In this document: positions 16,280-25,570 of the stretch, one piece after another
How positions within the stretch are numbered: the stretch's first letter is position 1
Layout: each line of letters opens with the position of its first letter
Assembly (NCBI GenBank): GCA_900470095.1
Contig: UBZM01000006.1
Location: 1 to 33,546, forward strand
Length of the DNA stretch: 33,546 bases
Direction: 5' to 3'
DNA from: Hyphomicrobiales bacterium
GTDB taxonomy: Bacteria; Pseudomonadota; Alphaproteobacteria; Rhizobiales; Beijerinckiaceae
Made by a program: the position numbers and the translations under genes
The notes under the pieces: model-generated
Seen by the model: only the letters and a program-made list of their open reading frames with translations
What the model was told of the DNA's origin: nothing
Database searches by the model: none

Positions 16280-16401
16280 TTCACCAGACCGGCCTGACCG
16301 ACATCGAGGACATCGTTCCCTGCATCCGCCTTCTGGTCTCGGACGGCTGGTGGATGACCGGCCAGACCATGCTCGTCGACGGCGGCTGCACCACCAGGTG
16401 A
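16280..16401 (+). pseudogene. Degenerate 3' end of an SDR gene
   Basis: The end of this stretch encodes TGLTDIEDIVPCIRLL, then VSDGWWMTGQTMLVDGGCTT and a stop. It matches the C-terminus of the SDR at 14303 closely, with about 12 differences in the last 108 bases. At TTCACCAG-ACC one base is missing relative to the intact gene, so the upstream part is out of frame. Nothing upstream of about 16280 aligns convincingly. It is in inverted orientation to the intact gene, with the LysR gene between them. Confidence 0.75.
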
Positions 16402-16414
16402 AGTCATTCGGCCG

Positions 16415-16443
16415 CTCTCTGGAACCAAAAACGTTCCAGAGAG
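16415..16443. terminator. Perfect 11-bp hairpin after the SDR fragment
   Basis: CTCTCTGGAAC, loop CAAAAAC, then GTTCCAGAGAG. It lies 13 bp after the fragment stop. No T-run follows on either strand, so it is at best a weak or factor-dependent terminator of the LysR transcript. Confidence 0.4.
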
Positions 16444-16595
16444 ACCGAGCCTTGCTACCTACGATTCATTCTCGAATGTCAGTGTATGCAGTCTGCCGCG
16501 TCGATTCGCCTTCAACGCGCGTTTCTCCGCCTAGCGGCAGGTTCATGCGGTGAAGCCGACGATGTAATTCGACATCACAGCCGGGGGGCTGAAAG

Positions 16596-19466
16596 GTGCT
16601 GAGACGAACCACGAGGACGCATGTCCGCTCCGGTTTCTGCGGTCGGCCGCTGCTTCTGTCGACGGCTATCGCCGCGCTCGTCTGCGCCGCCGGAGTGCGG
16701 CCGGCGAGCGCGCAATCGGTCACGGGCAGCGGAGATCTGAGCCCGGGCCCTGCTCAATCGCCGAACTGGACGGTTGGCGGTGATCTCCGGGTCGGCGAGA
16801 CCGGCATCGGCCAGCTCGACATCACCGCTGGCGGAACGGTGGTCAATGATCTCGGTACGATCGGCTACGACGTAGGTAGCCAGGGCACAGTCAGCGTTTC
16901 AGGCATCGACGGCAGTGGCAACGCGTCGACCTGGACCAATACGAGCGACCTCGTCATTGGACAGTCCGGAACCGGTTCGCTGACCATCCTCAATGGCGGC
17001 AGGGTGAACAATCAGAGCGGCTATATCGCGGGGGATTCCGGCAGCCAGGGCACAGTCACGGTCTCGGGCATCGACAGCAATGGCAGCGCTTCAACCTGGA
17101 CCAATGCCGGTGATCTGTATGTCGGGTACAACGGAACCGGGACATTGAACATTCTCGCTGGCGGTCGAGTTTCAAATGTCGACGGCAGCATCAGCGGAGA
17201 TGGCAACGCGCTGGTCAGCGGCCAAGGTTCGTCCTGGCAGAACAGCGGCCGGCTGACCGTCGGGTTGTACGGCGCCGGAACTCTGCGCGTCGAGGACAGC
17301 GCGACGGTTTCGAGCGCAGACGGCGTCGTTGGCAGCAGCGCTCAGGGCGATGCCGTGCTGACCGGCCCGGGCACGACATGGACCAATGCGGGCCAATTTA
17401 CTGTCGGCAGCTTCAGCGTGGGCACATTGCTCATCGAAGATGGTGCAACCGTCCGCAGCAATCAGGGCTATATCGGCGCCGACAGCACCGGCAGCGTCAC
17501 GGTGACCGGAGCAGGCTCGAAATGGTTGATGTCGCCGTACAGCCTCACCATCGGCAACAACGGCGTGGGTACGCTGACAGTCGAGAATAACGGGTTGGTT
17601 CGCGCCGAAGGAGGTGTCCTGCTCGGCGTTGCCGCAGGTTCCGGCGGGACGCTGATTCTACAGGGCACGGCGACCAATCGCGGAATTCTGGAAACCAGCG
17701 GAATTCGGGGCGGCGCGGGTGCAGCGAGCGTCACACTCGACGGCGCCCTGCTGCGCGCCACTCGTGACAACGCCACCTTCTTCAACAATTTCGGCACGCG
17801 AAACATCGCCGTCGGCCCGAATGGCGCCGTCATCGACACGAATGGCCATGACATCGGCATCTCCCCCAGCTTCACCGGAGCGGGCGCATTGATCAAGGAC
17901 GGCGCCGGCAGGCTGACGCTGACCGGCGACAGCGGCTCGACCTTCACCGGCGCCGGCAGCGTGTTGGCAGGTACGCTCGCGGTGAACGGCATCCTCGGCG
18001 GGACGATGGACGTCATCGCCGGACGCCTGCAGGGCATCGGCACGGTCGGCGCCACGACCAACCAGCCGGGTGGCACGATCGCGCCGGGCAACTCGATCGG
18101 TACGCTGACCATCAACGGCAACTATCTCGGCAATGGCGGTCGGCTCGAGATCGAAGCCGTGCTCGGCGGCGATTCCTCGCCATCCGACCGTCTCGTCATC
18201 ACCGGCAACACCGCAGGTTCGACCAGCGTGAAGGTGTTGAATCAAGGGGGGACCGGAGCCCCGACCGTCGAGGGCATCAAGGTCGTCGATGTCGGTGGAG
18301 TCTCCAATGGCGCCTTCACGCTCCAGGGCGACTATGTCTTCCAGGGCCAGCAGGCCGTCGTCGCCGGCGCCTATGCCTACACGCTGCAGAAGAACGGCGT
18401 CAGCACTCCCGACGATGGCGATTGGTATCTGCGTTCGGCCTATATCGCGCCTTCAGCACCCGGCTCGTCGCCGACTGGCGCCAGCGCTGCGGTGCGCCCG
18501 ATCAACCAGCCGGGCGTGCCGATCTATGAGGCCTATGGTCAGGTCCTGCAGAGCCTGAACGACTTGCAGACTCTGCGCCAGCGTATCGGTCAGCGCTTCG
18601 ACGGCCAGGTTGATGCGACGTCCGCTGCGGCCGGGCGCGCGATCTGGGCGCGCATCGATGCCGCCCATCGCCGCGTTACGCCAGGCTTCTCGACAAGCGG
18701 CACGGGCTACATGATCGATAGCTGGCGTCTGCAGGCTGGTGCCGACGGACAGCTTTTCGCCAGCGACGCCGGTATGCTCGTGGGAGGGGCGACGCTGCAC
18801 CATGACGAAGCGTTGGCCGATATTGCTTCGGTCTTCGGGCGTGGAAAGATCAAGGCCCATGGCAGCGGATTCGGCGGGACACTGACGTGGTATGGCGCGA
18901 CAGGCTTCTATGCCGACGCCCAGGCCAAACTCAGCTGGTTCGATAGCGACCTGTCCTCGACGACGACCGGGCGTCAGCTCGCCAAGGGAACGAGCGGTTT
19001 CGGCTACGTGCTGGGGCTGGAGCTCGGACAGCGCATACCGATCGATGCGATCTGGTCGATTACGCCACAGGCGCAGCTGACTTACGCACGGATCGATGCC
19101 GACAGCTTCGTCGATCCGTTCGGTGCTCGCGTCGCATTGAGCGATGGGGCCAGCCTGCGCGGACGGCTCGGCCTGTCCGTCGATTATGCGCAAAGCTGGA
19201 ACGACAGCGCCGGGAAACAGGTCAAGCCGGCCTTCTACGGCATAGCGAACCTGCATTACGCGTTCCTTGATGGAACGAAGACATCCGTCGCCGGCACCCC
19301 CTTCACCAGCCGCGAGGAGCGGCTTTGGGGAGGGCTCGGTCTCGGAGCGAAATACGATTGGGACCGTTATTCGCTCTATGGCGAGATCGAGGCCCAGACC
19401 AGCCTCGTCCATTTTGCCGACAGCCATAGCATCAGCGGCCGCGGAGGGCTGAGGTTTCGCTGGTAA
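16596..19466 (+). CDS. Autotransporter with repeat-module passenger (type Va secretion)
   Basis: 956 residues from a GTG with GGGGGG about 8 bp upstream. Signal peptide: basic start, hydrophobic LLLSTAIAALVCAAGV and cleavage near PASAQ|S (residue 40). The passenger has about six modules, each with a conserved Trp (W58, 113, 168, 214, 262, 310) in the pattern S-x-W-x-N-x-x-x-L-x-V-G-x-x-G-x-G-T-L-x-I-x-x-G-G-x-V. Modules 2 and 3 are also strongly similar in DNA. A beta-helical stem and an APGNSIGTLTINGNY block near residue 490 follow, as in autotransporter passenger/autochaperone regions. From about residue 690 it is a beta barrel ending in RFRW. Its function is probably adhesion or surface structure, by inference. 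Confidence 0.92.
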   Translation: MLRRTTRTHVRSGFCGRPLLLSTAIAALVCAAGVRPASAQSVTGSGDLSPGPAQSPNWTVGGDLRVGETGIGQLDITAGGTVVNDLGTIGYDVGSQGTVSVSGIDGSGNASTWTNTSDLVIGQSGTGSLTILNGGRVNNQSGYIAGDSGSQGTVTVSGIDSNGSASTWTNAGDLYVGYNGTGTLNILAGGRVSNVDGSISGDGNALVSGQGSSWQNSGRLTVGLYGAGTLRVEDSATVSSADGVVGSSAQGDAVLTGPGTTWTNAGQFTVGSFSVGTLLIEDGATVRSNQGYIGADSTGSVTVTGAGSKWLMSPYSLTIGNNGVGTLTVENNGLVRAEGGVLLGVAAGSGGTLILQGTATNRGILETSGIRGGAGAASVTLDGALLRATRDNATFFNNFGTRNIAVGPNGAVIDTNGHDIGISPSFTGAGALIKDGAGRLTLTGDSGSTFTGAGSVLAGTLAVNGILGGTMDVIAGRLQGIGTVGATTNQPGGTIAPGNSIGTLTINGNYLGNGGRLEIEAVLGGDSSPSDRLVITGNTAGSTSVKVLNQGGTGAPTVEGIKVVDVGGVSNGAFTLQGDYVFQGQQAVVAGAYAYTLQKNGVSTPDDGDWYLRSAYIAPSAPGSSPTGASAAVRPINQPGVPIYEAYGQVLQSLNDLQTLRQRIGQRFDGQVDATSAAAGRAIWARIDAAHRRVTPGFSTSGTGYMIDSWRLQAGADGQLFASDAGMLVGGATLHHDEALADIASVFGRGKIKAHGSGFGGTLTWYGATGFYADAQAKLSWFDSDLSSTTTGRQLAKGTSGFGYVLGLELGQRIPIDAIWSITPQAQLTYARIDADSFVDPFGARVALSDGASLRGRLGLSVDYAQSWNDSAGKQVKPAFYGIANLHYAFLDGTKTSVAGTPFTSREERLWGGLGLGAKYDWDRYSLYGEIEAQTSLVHFADSHSISGRGGLRFRW

Positions 19467-19868
19467 GAGAGAAGCTTGCCTGTCCCAGCGGTTCGCGTGA
19501 GCGTTGAGCCCTGCCTGTGCGGCGCCGCGCTTCTTCTTTCACGCCAAGCTGGGTCGGACCGGTTTCCGCGACCCCATGGCCCGCAGGCAGACGCCGCAAC
19601 CGGCTTCGGCGCAGTTCGCTGCATCTGCCGTTGGCGCGATCAGGCTGTCCGCAAGCGCGTCGTTGCTGGCGTCCGCAATGGGCACAAGCCGAGCTGTAGC
19701 GGTGGATTGTCGGGTATCCCTGCCATAGCGGCGCGGCTGTCGAAGCCTATCGACGTGAAGCTCGTGAGCCGGCTGGAGGTCGGCTCGGGTGCGGCGGCGA
19801 TGCGGTATCGGCTTCGACAGAGCCCTCGGGCCTGTCCCCGCCCCCGCTCCAGTCCACGTAAGCGCAGC
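19467..19868. other. Intergenic region without a convincing gene
   Basis: About 400 bases between the autotransporter stop and the end of the convergent HTH regulator. Short open frames exist on both strands, but none has a recognisable domain or a good ribosome site. Weak similarity to the region just outside the fossil at 10695 (about 10630-10690) is visible towards the right end, consistent with a shared ancestral 3' flank. Confidence 0.5.
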
Positions 19869-19926
19869 TCAGCTCACCCGCAGCATGTCGCTGCCGTCGC
19901 CGAGATAGTGCAGGACATCGCGCGGG
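19855..19926. repeat. Direct repeat copy (partner at 10681-10752)
   Basis: 72 bases covering the last 17 codons of the HTH regulator, its stop and 14 bases beyond, repeated in the same orientation about 9.2 kb to the left with roughly 92% identity. The left copy is a gene fossil. The interval between holds the c-di-GMP/LtrA run, the SDR/LysR pair and the second autotransporter. Confidence 0.75.
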
Positions 19927-20687
19927 ATCGAGGGGTCGTCGGGCTGCAAGGTCGTGGCGATGGCCATGTCCTCCCTGCCGATCAGGCCGGCGCGGCGATA
20001 GTGCAAGGCCGTCCTGGTCGCATAGGGCTCGCGCAGCATGGTCGCCGCGATGCCGCTGGCGATGCCGAACATGAACTTGGTCTTGCTGCGCTGAACCGGC
20101 ATCAGGATCGACGTCGTCAGCTCGTTCTTCTGGACGCTCTCGAAATCGAAGAAGAAGATCCGCCCGGCCAGCGGCACCGTGAACCCGTGATATTTGAAGA
20201 TGTAATCCGTCTTCCCCCGCGCTTCCGCGCTCGGAAAGCGTTCGAGATAGCAATGCTGATAGAGGTTCTCGTTGCGGTAGATGCAGAGCAGCGAGCGGAT
20301 GATCGCGCCCTTGTAGATCGATGAATACTGGTAGCGGTCATAGACCCCCGCGATATCGGGCGTTTCCCGCTTGGCCCCGAGCACGGCGGCATTCATGAAG
20401 GCGTCGAACTGGCGCGAGCCGCGCAGCCGTTCCAGCACCGGGAAATAATTGCCGTCGACGAGCATCCGGACCTCGTCCGGGTCGGCGAAGAGCACGGCCG
20501 GCCCCAGCCCGAAGAACTGCGAGATCAGCCGGATATTGCCGGGCGACGGCAGATGAACGCCCGAGAGGTATTTGTTGAACTGCTGCCGGTTGAGCCCGAT
20601 CTTCTGGCAGACGGCCGTGATCGAGCTGTGACGCTCGCAGAGGAACCTCAGGTTCGCCGAAAATCGTTCCACGCCTTCAGGTCTCAC
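19869..20687 (-). CDS. Helix-turn-helix (XRE-like) regulator with long C-terminal domain
   Basis: 272 residues from GTG 20687, which has GGGGAC just upstream; an ATG at 20717 would add 10 residues but lies inside the palindrome and lacks a ribosome site. The N-terminus is XRE-like: [20 protein letters not shown], then [20 protein letters not shown], followed by [18 protein letters not shown]. The remaining ~190 residues match no domain I can name; they contain [20 protein letters not shown] and [20 protein letters not shown] and probably bind an effector. It is divergent from the peptide-catabolism operon, with three copies of a 10-bp element between them, so it very likely controls that operon. 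Confidence 0.75.
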   Translation of the reverse strand: MRPEGVERFSANLRFLCERHSSITAVCQKIGLNRQQFNKYLSGVHLPSPGNIRLISQFFGLGPAVLFADPDEVRMLVDGNYFPVLERLRGSRQFDAFMNAAVLGAKRETPDIAGVYDRYQYSSIYKGAIIRSLLCIYRNENLYQHCYLERFPSAEARGKTDYIFKYHGFTVPLAGRIFFFDFESVQKNELTTSILMPVQRSKTKFMFGIASGIAATMLREPYATRTALHYRRAGLIGREDMAIATTLQPDDPSIPRDVLHYLGDGSDMLRVS

Positions 20688-20703
20688 AGCGTCCCCGCCC
20701 CCA

Positions 20704-20751
20704 CGCGTCAGCAGCATGCTGACGCGATCACTGCGTCACTTCGCGTCAGCA
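20704..20751. promoter_or_regulatory. Three-half-site operator of the HTH regulator
   Basis: CGCGTCAGCA at 20704-20713 is followed after 3 bp by its exact reverse complement (20717-20726), forming a perfect 10-bp dyad. A third exact copy lies in direct orientation at 20742-20751, with a partial GCGTCA at 20733-20738 between. The dyad is just upstream of the GTG start of the regulator. The third copy lies towards the HisD-like gene, suggesting cooperative binding over both promoters. Confidence 0.7.
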
Positions 20752-20828
20752 ATCAAGCGACTGCGAAATTGTCAGCCGGCCCATCCACGCCGGACACTCC
20801 CCGGCCAGATGTGGTGTGGAAGGCAGAG

Positions 20829-22133
20829 ATGATCAGGCGCTTGAAGACGGCGGCACGGTCCGACGACGCGGTTCAGGACAAGGCTCTCACCAAGGCGGTG
20901 GAGGAGCTGCTGGCGCAGGTCGAGACCGGCGGCGACAAGGCGGTGCGCGCGCTGGCCACACGGTTCGACGGGCTCGACCGCGCCTCCTACCGGCTGAGCG
21001 ATGCCGAGATCCGGGCCTGCGTCGACGGCCTGACGACGCAGCAGCGCGAAGACATCGATTTCGCCCAGGAGCAGGTCCGCAATTTCGCGCAAGCGCAGCG
21101 CGCGGCGCTTCGGGATATCGAGGTCGAGACGCTGCCGGGCGTCATCCTCGGGCACAAGAACATCCCGATCGCGAATGTCGGCTGCTATGTGCCCGGCGGC
21201 AAATATCCGCTGCTCGCATCGGCGCATATGTCGGTGGTCACAGCCAAGGTCGCGGGCTGCGAGCGCATCATCTCCTGCGCGCCGCCGTTCAATGGCGCGC
21301 CCGCCCCTCTGATCGTCGCCGCCCAGCATCTGGCCGGCGCCGACGAGATCTACTGCCTCGGCGGCGTCCAGGCGATCGCCGCGATGGCCTTCGGCACCGA
21401 GACGATCAGGCCGGTCGACATGCTGGCCGGCCCTGGCAACGCCTATGTGGCCGAGGCCAAGCGCCTGCTCTTCGGGCGGATCGGCATCGATCTCTTCGCC
21501 GGCCCGACGGAGACGCTGATCATCGCCGACGAGACGGTCGATGGCGAGATCTGCGCCACCGACCTGCTGGGACAGGCCGAGCACGGCGTCAATTCGCCGG
21601 CGATCCTGCTGACCACCTCCGAGACGCTGGCGCGCGAGACGATGCGCGAGATCGAGCGCCTGCTCGCGATCCTGCCGACGGCAAAAATCGCGCGCCAGGC
21701 CTGGGAGGATTATGGCGAGGTCATCCTCTGCGACAGCCTGGAGGAACTGGCGGAGGAATCCGACCGGATCGCGTCGGAACATGTGCAGGTCATGACGGCG
21801 GACCCGCAGTATTTTCAGGATCGGCTCAAGAACTACGGCTCGCTCTTCCTTGGCGTGCGCACCACCGTCTCCTATGGCGACAAGGTCATCGGCACGAACC
21901 ATACGCTGCCGACCAAGAAGGCGGCGCGCTATACCGGCGGGCTCTGGGTCGGGAAATTCCTGAAGACCTGCACCTATCAGCGCATCCTGACCGACGAGGC
22001 CTCGGTCCTGATCGGCGAAGCCTGCTCGCGGCTCTGCATCATGGAAGGCTTCGTCGGCCATGCCGAGCAGGCCAATATCCGCGTCCGACGCTTCGGCGGG
22101 CGCAACGTGCCCTACGGCGCCGCGGTCGAATAG
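20829..22133 (+). CDS. Histidinol dehydrogenase-family (HisD-like) NAD-dependent dehydrogenase
   Basis: 434 residues from the ATG with GGAAGG 5 bp upstream. The family's catalytic set is present: Gln249 and His252 (GQAEH), Glu317-His318 (SEHVQ), Asp351 ([10 protein letters not shown]) and His411 (VGHAEQA), aligning with the zinc ligands and catalytic Glu/His pair of HisD. NAD-binding stretches include [13 protein letters not shown] and [20 protein letters not shown]. True HisD has sequence such as AEHD; here it is [15 protein letters not shown]. Together with the context, not histidine biosynthesis, this suggests a catabolic HisD paralogue (like the sulfopropanediol dehydrogenase HpsN branch) oxidising an alcohol to a carboxylate. 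First gene of the operon. Confidence 0.88.
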   Translation: MIRRLKTAARSDDAVQDKALTKAVEELLAQVETGGDKAVRALATRFDGLDRASYRLSDAEIRACVDGLTTQQREDIDFAQEQVRNFAQAQRAALRDIEVETLPGVILGHKNIPIANVGCYVPGGKYPLLASAHMSVVTAKVAGCERIISCAPPFNGAPAPLIVAAQHLAGADEIYCLGGVQAIAAMAFGTETIRPVDMLAGPGNAYVAEAKRLLFGRIGIDLFAGPTETLIIADETVDGEICATDLLGQAEHGVNSPAILLTTSETLARETMREIERLLAILPTAKIARQAWEDYGEVILCDSLEELAEESDRIASEHVQVMTADPQYFQDRLKNYGSLFLGVRTTVSYGDKVIGTNHTLPTKKAARYTGGLWVGKFLKTCTYQRILTDEASVLIGEACSRLCIMEGFVGHAEQANIRVRRFGGRNVPYGAAVE

Positions 22134-22138
22134 CCCCG

Positions 22139-23080
22139 ATGCTCTCCTTCATCATCAGGCGCATCGTCGCGACCATCCCGGTGATGGCCTTCGTCGCCCT
22201 TTTCGTCTTCTCGCTGCTCTATATCGCGCCGGGTGATCCCGCTGCCGTGATCGCCGGCGACCAGGCCTCGCCGGCCGAGGTCGAGCGCATCCGGCAGGGG
22301 CTCGGCCTCGACCGGCCCTATCTGATCCGCTTCGGCGAATGGGCCTTCCGGGTCGTGCAGGGCGATCTCGGCACCTCGATCTTCACGGCGCGGCCGGTCA
22401 CGCTGCTGATCGCGCAGCGCATCGAGCCGACGCTGTCCCTGATGGTGCTGACGCTGCTCGTCACCGTGCTCATCGCGGTGCCGATGGGCGTGCTCGCGGC
22501 CTGGAATGCCGGCACCTGGGTCGACAAGTTCGCGATGGCCTTTGCGGTGCTGGGCTTTTCCGTGCCGGTCTTCGTCGTCGGCTATCTCCTCGCCTATCTC
22601 TTCGCGCTCAAGCTCGAATGGCTGCCGGTGCAGGGCTACACGCCGCTCGCGGAGGGTGTCTGGCCCTGGCTGCGCAACCTGATCCTGCCGGCGCTTGCGC
22701 TCGGCTTCGTCTATATCGCGCTGATCGCCCGCATCACCCGGGCGACCATGCTCGAAGTGCTGCAGCAGGATTACATCCGCACCGCCCGCTCCAAGGGCGT
22801 CAGCCATCGCAACGTCCTGTTCCTGCACGCGCTGAAGAACGCCGCCGTGCCGGTGATCACCGTCATCGGCGTCGGCATCGCGCTCCTGATCGGCGGCGCG
22901 GTCGTCACCGAGAGCGTCTTCGCCATTCCCGGACTCGGCCGGCTGACGGTCGATGCAATCCTGCAGCGCGACTATCCGGTGATCCAGGGCGTCATCCTGA
23001 TGTTCAGCTTCGTCTATGTGCTGGTGAACCTGCTGATCGACCTCGCCTACACCATCGTCGACCCGAGGATACGCTATTGA
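22139..23080 (+). CDS. Dipeptide/oligopeptide ABC transporter permease (DppB type)
   Basis: 313 residues, starting 5 bp after the dehydrogenase stop. N-terminus MLSFIIRRIVATIPVMAFVALFVF is the typical DppB first helix; the LYIAPGDPAAVIAGDQASP and RIRQGLGLDRP blocks follow. The EAA loop is DYIRTARSKGVSHRNVLFLHALKNAAVP (about 205-232). Six hydrophobic segments. It overlaps the next permease gene by 4 bp. Expected to import a peptide or peptide-like compound, with the binding protein encoded at 26549. Confidence 0.92.
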   Translation: MLSFIIRRIVATIPVMAFVALFVFSLLYIAPGDPAAVIAGDQASPAEVERIRQGLGLDRPYLIRFGEWAFRVVQGDLGTSIFTARPVTLLIAQRIEPTLSLMVLTLLVTVLIAVPMGVLAAWNAGTWVDKFAMAFAVLGFSVPVFVVGYLLAYLFALKLEWLPVQGYTPLAEGVWPWLRNLILPALALGFVYIALIARITRATMLEVLQQDYIRTARSKGVSHRNVLFLHALKNAAVPVITVIGVGIALLIGGAVVTESVFAIPGLGRLTVDAILQRDYPVIQGVILMFSFVYVLVNLLIDLAYTIVDPRIRY

Positions 23081-23970
23081 CCGCGCTCACCGGCACCGAG
23101 GCGGGCGGGGCCCGGCTCTTCGCGAGACCCTCGCGGCTGCAGCGCCTCCTGCGCTATCTCGGCCGGCACCCTTCGGTCGCGATCGGCGGCGGGCTGCTTC
23201 TCGCCATGGTCGCGATCGCCATCCTGGCGCCGCTGCTCTGGACGATCGACCCGACCCAGATCTCGCCGGCGCGGCGCACCCGGATGCCCTCGGAGCAGTA
23301 CTGGTTCGGCACCGACATGCTCGGGCGCGACGTCTATTCGCGCGTCGTCTACGGCGCCCGCGTCTCGCTCGTCGTCGGGTTTGCGGTGGCGGCGCTCGCC
23401 TCGCTGGCGGGTCTCGCGATCGGCGTCCTCGCCGGCTTCGTGCGCAAGGCCGATGGCGTGATCATGCGCGCCATCGACGGCATGATGTCGATCCCGCCGA
23501 TCCTGCTCGCCATTGCGCTGATGGCGCTGACGCGCGGCTCGGTCGGCAATGTCGTCCTGGCGATCACGCTGGCGGAAATTCCACGCGTTGCCAGACTCGT
23601 ACGCGGCGTCGTTCTCTCGCTGCGTGAACAGGCCTATGTCGAGGCGGCCGTCGCCTGCGGCGCCAGGGCGCCGCGGATCATCATCCGGCACATCATCCCC
23701 AACACCATGGCGCCGATGCTGGTGCAGGCGACCTATATTTGCGCCAGCGCGATGATCGTCGAGGCGATCCTGTCCTTCATCGGCGCCGGCATCCCGCCGG
23801 CGACGCCGTCCTGGGGCAACATCATGGCCGAGGGGCGCGCGCTCTGGCAGGTCCGGCCGCATATCGTGCTGTTTCCCGCGCTCTTTCTCTCGATCACGGT
23901 CCTGGCGGTCAACCTGCTCGGCGACGGCCTGCGCGACTCGCTCGATCCGCGCATCGCCAAGAGCTTGTGA
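23077..23970 (+). CDS. Dipeptide/oligopeptide ABC transporter permease (DppC type)
   Basis: 297 residues. The start is a TTG overlapping the previous stop (TTGA) with GAGGA upstream; no ATG or GTG in frame fits the family's N-terminus. DppC features: HPSVAIGGGLLLAMVAIAIL first helix, YWFGTDMLGRDVYSRVVYGA (family signature, near residues 70-90), EAA loop EAAVACGARAPRIIIRHIIPNTMAP, and C-terminal LGDGLRDSLDPR. Partner of the preceding permease. No ATPase gene follows; the next gene, after 106 bp, is the M81 protein. Confidence 0.9.
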   Translation: MTALTGTEAGGARLFARPSRLQRLLRYLGRHPSVAIGGGLLLAMVAIAILAPLLWTIDPTQISPARRTRMPSEQYWFGTDMLGRDVYSRVVYGARVSLVVGFAVAALASLAGLAIGVLAGFVRKADGVIMRAIDGMMSIPPILLAIALMALTRGSVGNVVLAITLAEIPRVARLVRGVVLSLREQAYVEAAVACGARAPRIIIRHIIPNTMAPMLVQATYICASAMIVEAILSFIGAGIPPATPSWGNIMAEGRALWQVRPHIVLFPALFLSITVLAVNLLGDGLRDSLDPRIAKSL

Positions 23971-24076
23971 GGGGAAGCGCGTTCGGGACGTGAAACCGCG
24001 AGGAGTGCGTCAGGAGCGGCTTCGACCCTGACCGTAAGCATTGCCGACAATCAAACAAGAATGGGGAAGGACGTTC

Positions 24077-25570
24077 ATGCGCGTTGCACTGGCCAGCTTT
24101 GAATTCGAGGGCAATACGCTCTCCCAGCAGATCAACGGGCGCGACAGCTTCGCCCGAAAGGTCCTCGTCGAAGGCGAGGCCGTCCTTGCGGCGATTGAGG
24201 GCCGCGACCTTGCCGTCACCGGCGCGCTCGAGGCGCTGCGCAAGGAGGGGCTGGACGTCGTTCCCGTCCTCGTCGCCCATGGCGGCTCCGGCGGCGTCGT
24301 CGAGGGCGCCTTCTACCGCGAGACTTTTGAGGCCATCGTCGCCGGCATCCTGAGGGAGCCGGTGGACGGCGTCTTCCTCGCCCTGCACGGGGCGATGATC
24401 TGCGAGGGCGAGACCGATCCCGAGGGCGCCCTGCTCGCGGCGCTGCGCGCGGCGCTCGGCCCCGGCATCAAGATTGCCGTGAGCCTCGACCTCCACGCCC
24501 ATGTCACGCCGCGCATGGCTGGGAATGCCGACATCCTCGTCGGCTACGAAACCTATCCCCATGTCGACGCCCATGGCACCGGGCGGCGCGCCGCCGAACT
24601 GCTGGCGGGCGCGCTGCATGGCCGCATCGCGCCGGTGACCCGGCTCCGGCGCATCGACGCGCTCCTGCCCGTCGCCGGCGGCTCCACCAACGGCGATGCG
24701 CCGATGGCCGAGCTGCGCCAGCTCGCGCGCCGGATCGAGGCGGACGGGCGGGCGCTCGCCGCGAGCTATTTTCCGGTCCAGCCCTGGCTCGACATCGAGG
24801 GTCTCGGCATCGCGGGCGTCGCGGTGACCGATGCCGATCCCGATGGGGCAACCGCGGTGGCCAGCGAGATCGTGCAGGCGATGTGGGACCGTCGCCGCGC
24901 CTTCGAGATCCCCTGCCTGTCCCCGGACGAGGCAGTCGCTGAGGCGATTGCCCGGCCCGGCCGGGTCCTGATCTCGGATGCGCCCGACTGCGTCGGCGGC
25001 GGCGCCCCCGGGGATGCTCCGGCCGTGCTGGCGGCCCTGCTGCGCGCCGGGCTCGCGGTCGAGGCGGCCGTGCTCGTCGTCGACCCCATTGCTGCGGCAA
25101 AAGCCTTCGCGCTCGGCGTGGGCCAGAGGATCCGCGTCGAAATCGGCTCAGGCCTCGACCCGCGCTTCCATCCGCCGGTCGAAGTCGAGGCGGTGGTCGA
25201 GAGCCTGCATGACGGCCATTTCACCTATTCCGCCGGCATCAGCGCCGGCACGCCCGGCCAGATGGGGCCGACCGCGGTGCTGCGGGCCGGCCGACTGCGC
25301 ATCGTCGTGCCGACCCACGCGACCTACGAGTACGCGGACGAGCAGTACCGGGCTGCGGGCATCGACATCCGCGACTGCAAGATCGTGGTTCTCAAGAACC
25401 CGATGAATTTTCGCACCCTGCTCGGCGCCGACACCTCCTGGGTGATGGTCGGCGGCGCCGGCCCGACGAACCCGGACCTCGCCAGCATCGACTGGCACGT
25501 CAAGCAGCGCCCGTTCTGGCCCTGCGACGACCAGGCTGAACCCGTTTTCATGGAGATGAGCCGTGACTGA
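24077..25570 (+). CDS. M81-family metallopeptidase (MlrC/microcystinase C-like)
   Basis: 497 residues from the ATG with GGGGAAGG upstream. Characteristic M81 opening MRVALASFEFEGNTLS, then VFLALHGAM and ETDPEGALL. The zinc-site pattern is Asp138-x-His140 (SLDLHAHV) with His162 (ETYPHVD) 22 residues on, the same spacing as the reported MlrC zinc ligands. The C-terminal MlrC domain carries DAPDCVGGGAPGD and GKIRVE-like segments. The best-known member cleaves linearised microcystin peptides; most members sit beside peptide ABC importers. A cytosolic peptidase or amidohydrolase for the imported compound is likely. Confidence 0.88.
   Translation: MRVALASFEFEGNTLSQQINGRDSFARKVLVEGEAVLAAIEGRDLAVTGALEALRKEGLDVVPVLVAHGGSGGVVEGAFYRETFEAIVAGILREPVDGVFLALHGAMICEGETDPEGALLAALRAALGPGIKIAVSLDLHAHVTPRMAGNADILVGYETYPHVDAHGTGRRAAELLAGALHGRIAPVTRLRRIDALLPVAGGSTNGDAPMAELRQLARRIEADGRALAASYFPVQPWLDIEGLGIAGVAVTDADPDGATAVASEIVQAMWDRRRAFEIPCLSPDEAVAEAIARPGRVLISDAPDCVGGGAPGDAPAVLAALLRAGLAVEAAVLVVDPIAAAKAFALGVGQRIRVEIGSGLDPRFHPPVEVEAVVESLHDGHFTYSAGISAGTPGQMGPTAVLRAGRLRIVVPTHATYEYADEQYRAAGIDIRDCKIVVLKNPMNFRTLLGADTSWVMVGGAGPTNPDLASIDWHVKQRPFWPCDDQAEPVFMEMSRD

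Noticed and set aside
20772..22061. 429-residue minus-strand frame opposite the HisD-like gene
   Set aside because: Shadow of a gene whose active-site residues are all visible on the plus strand.
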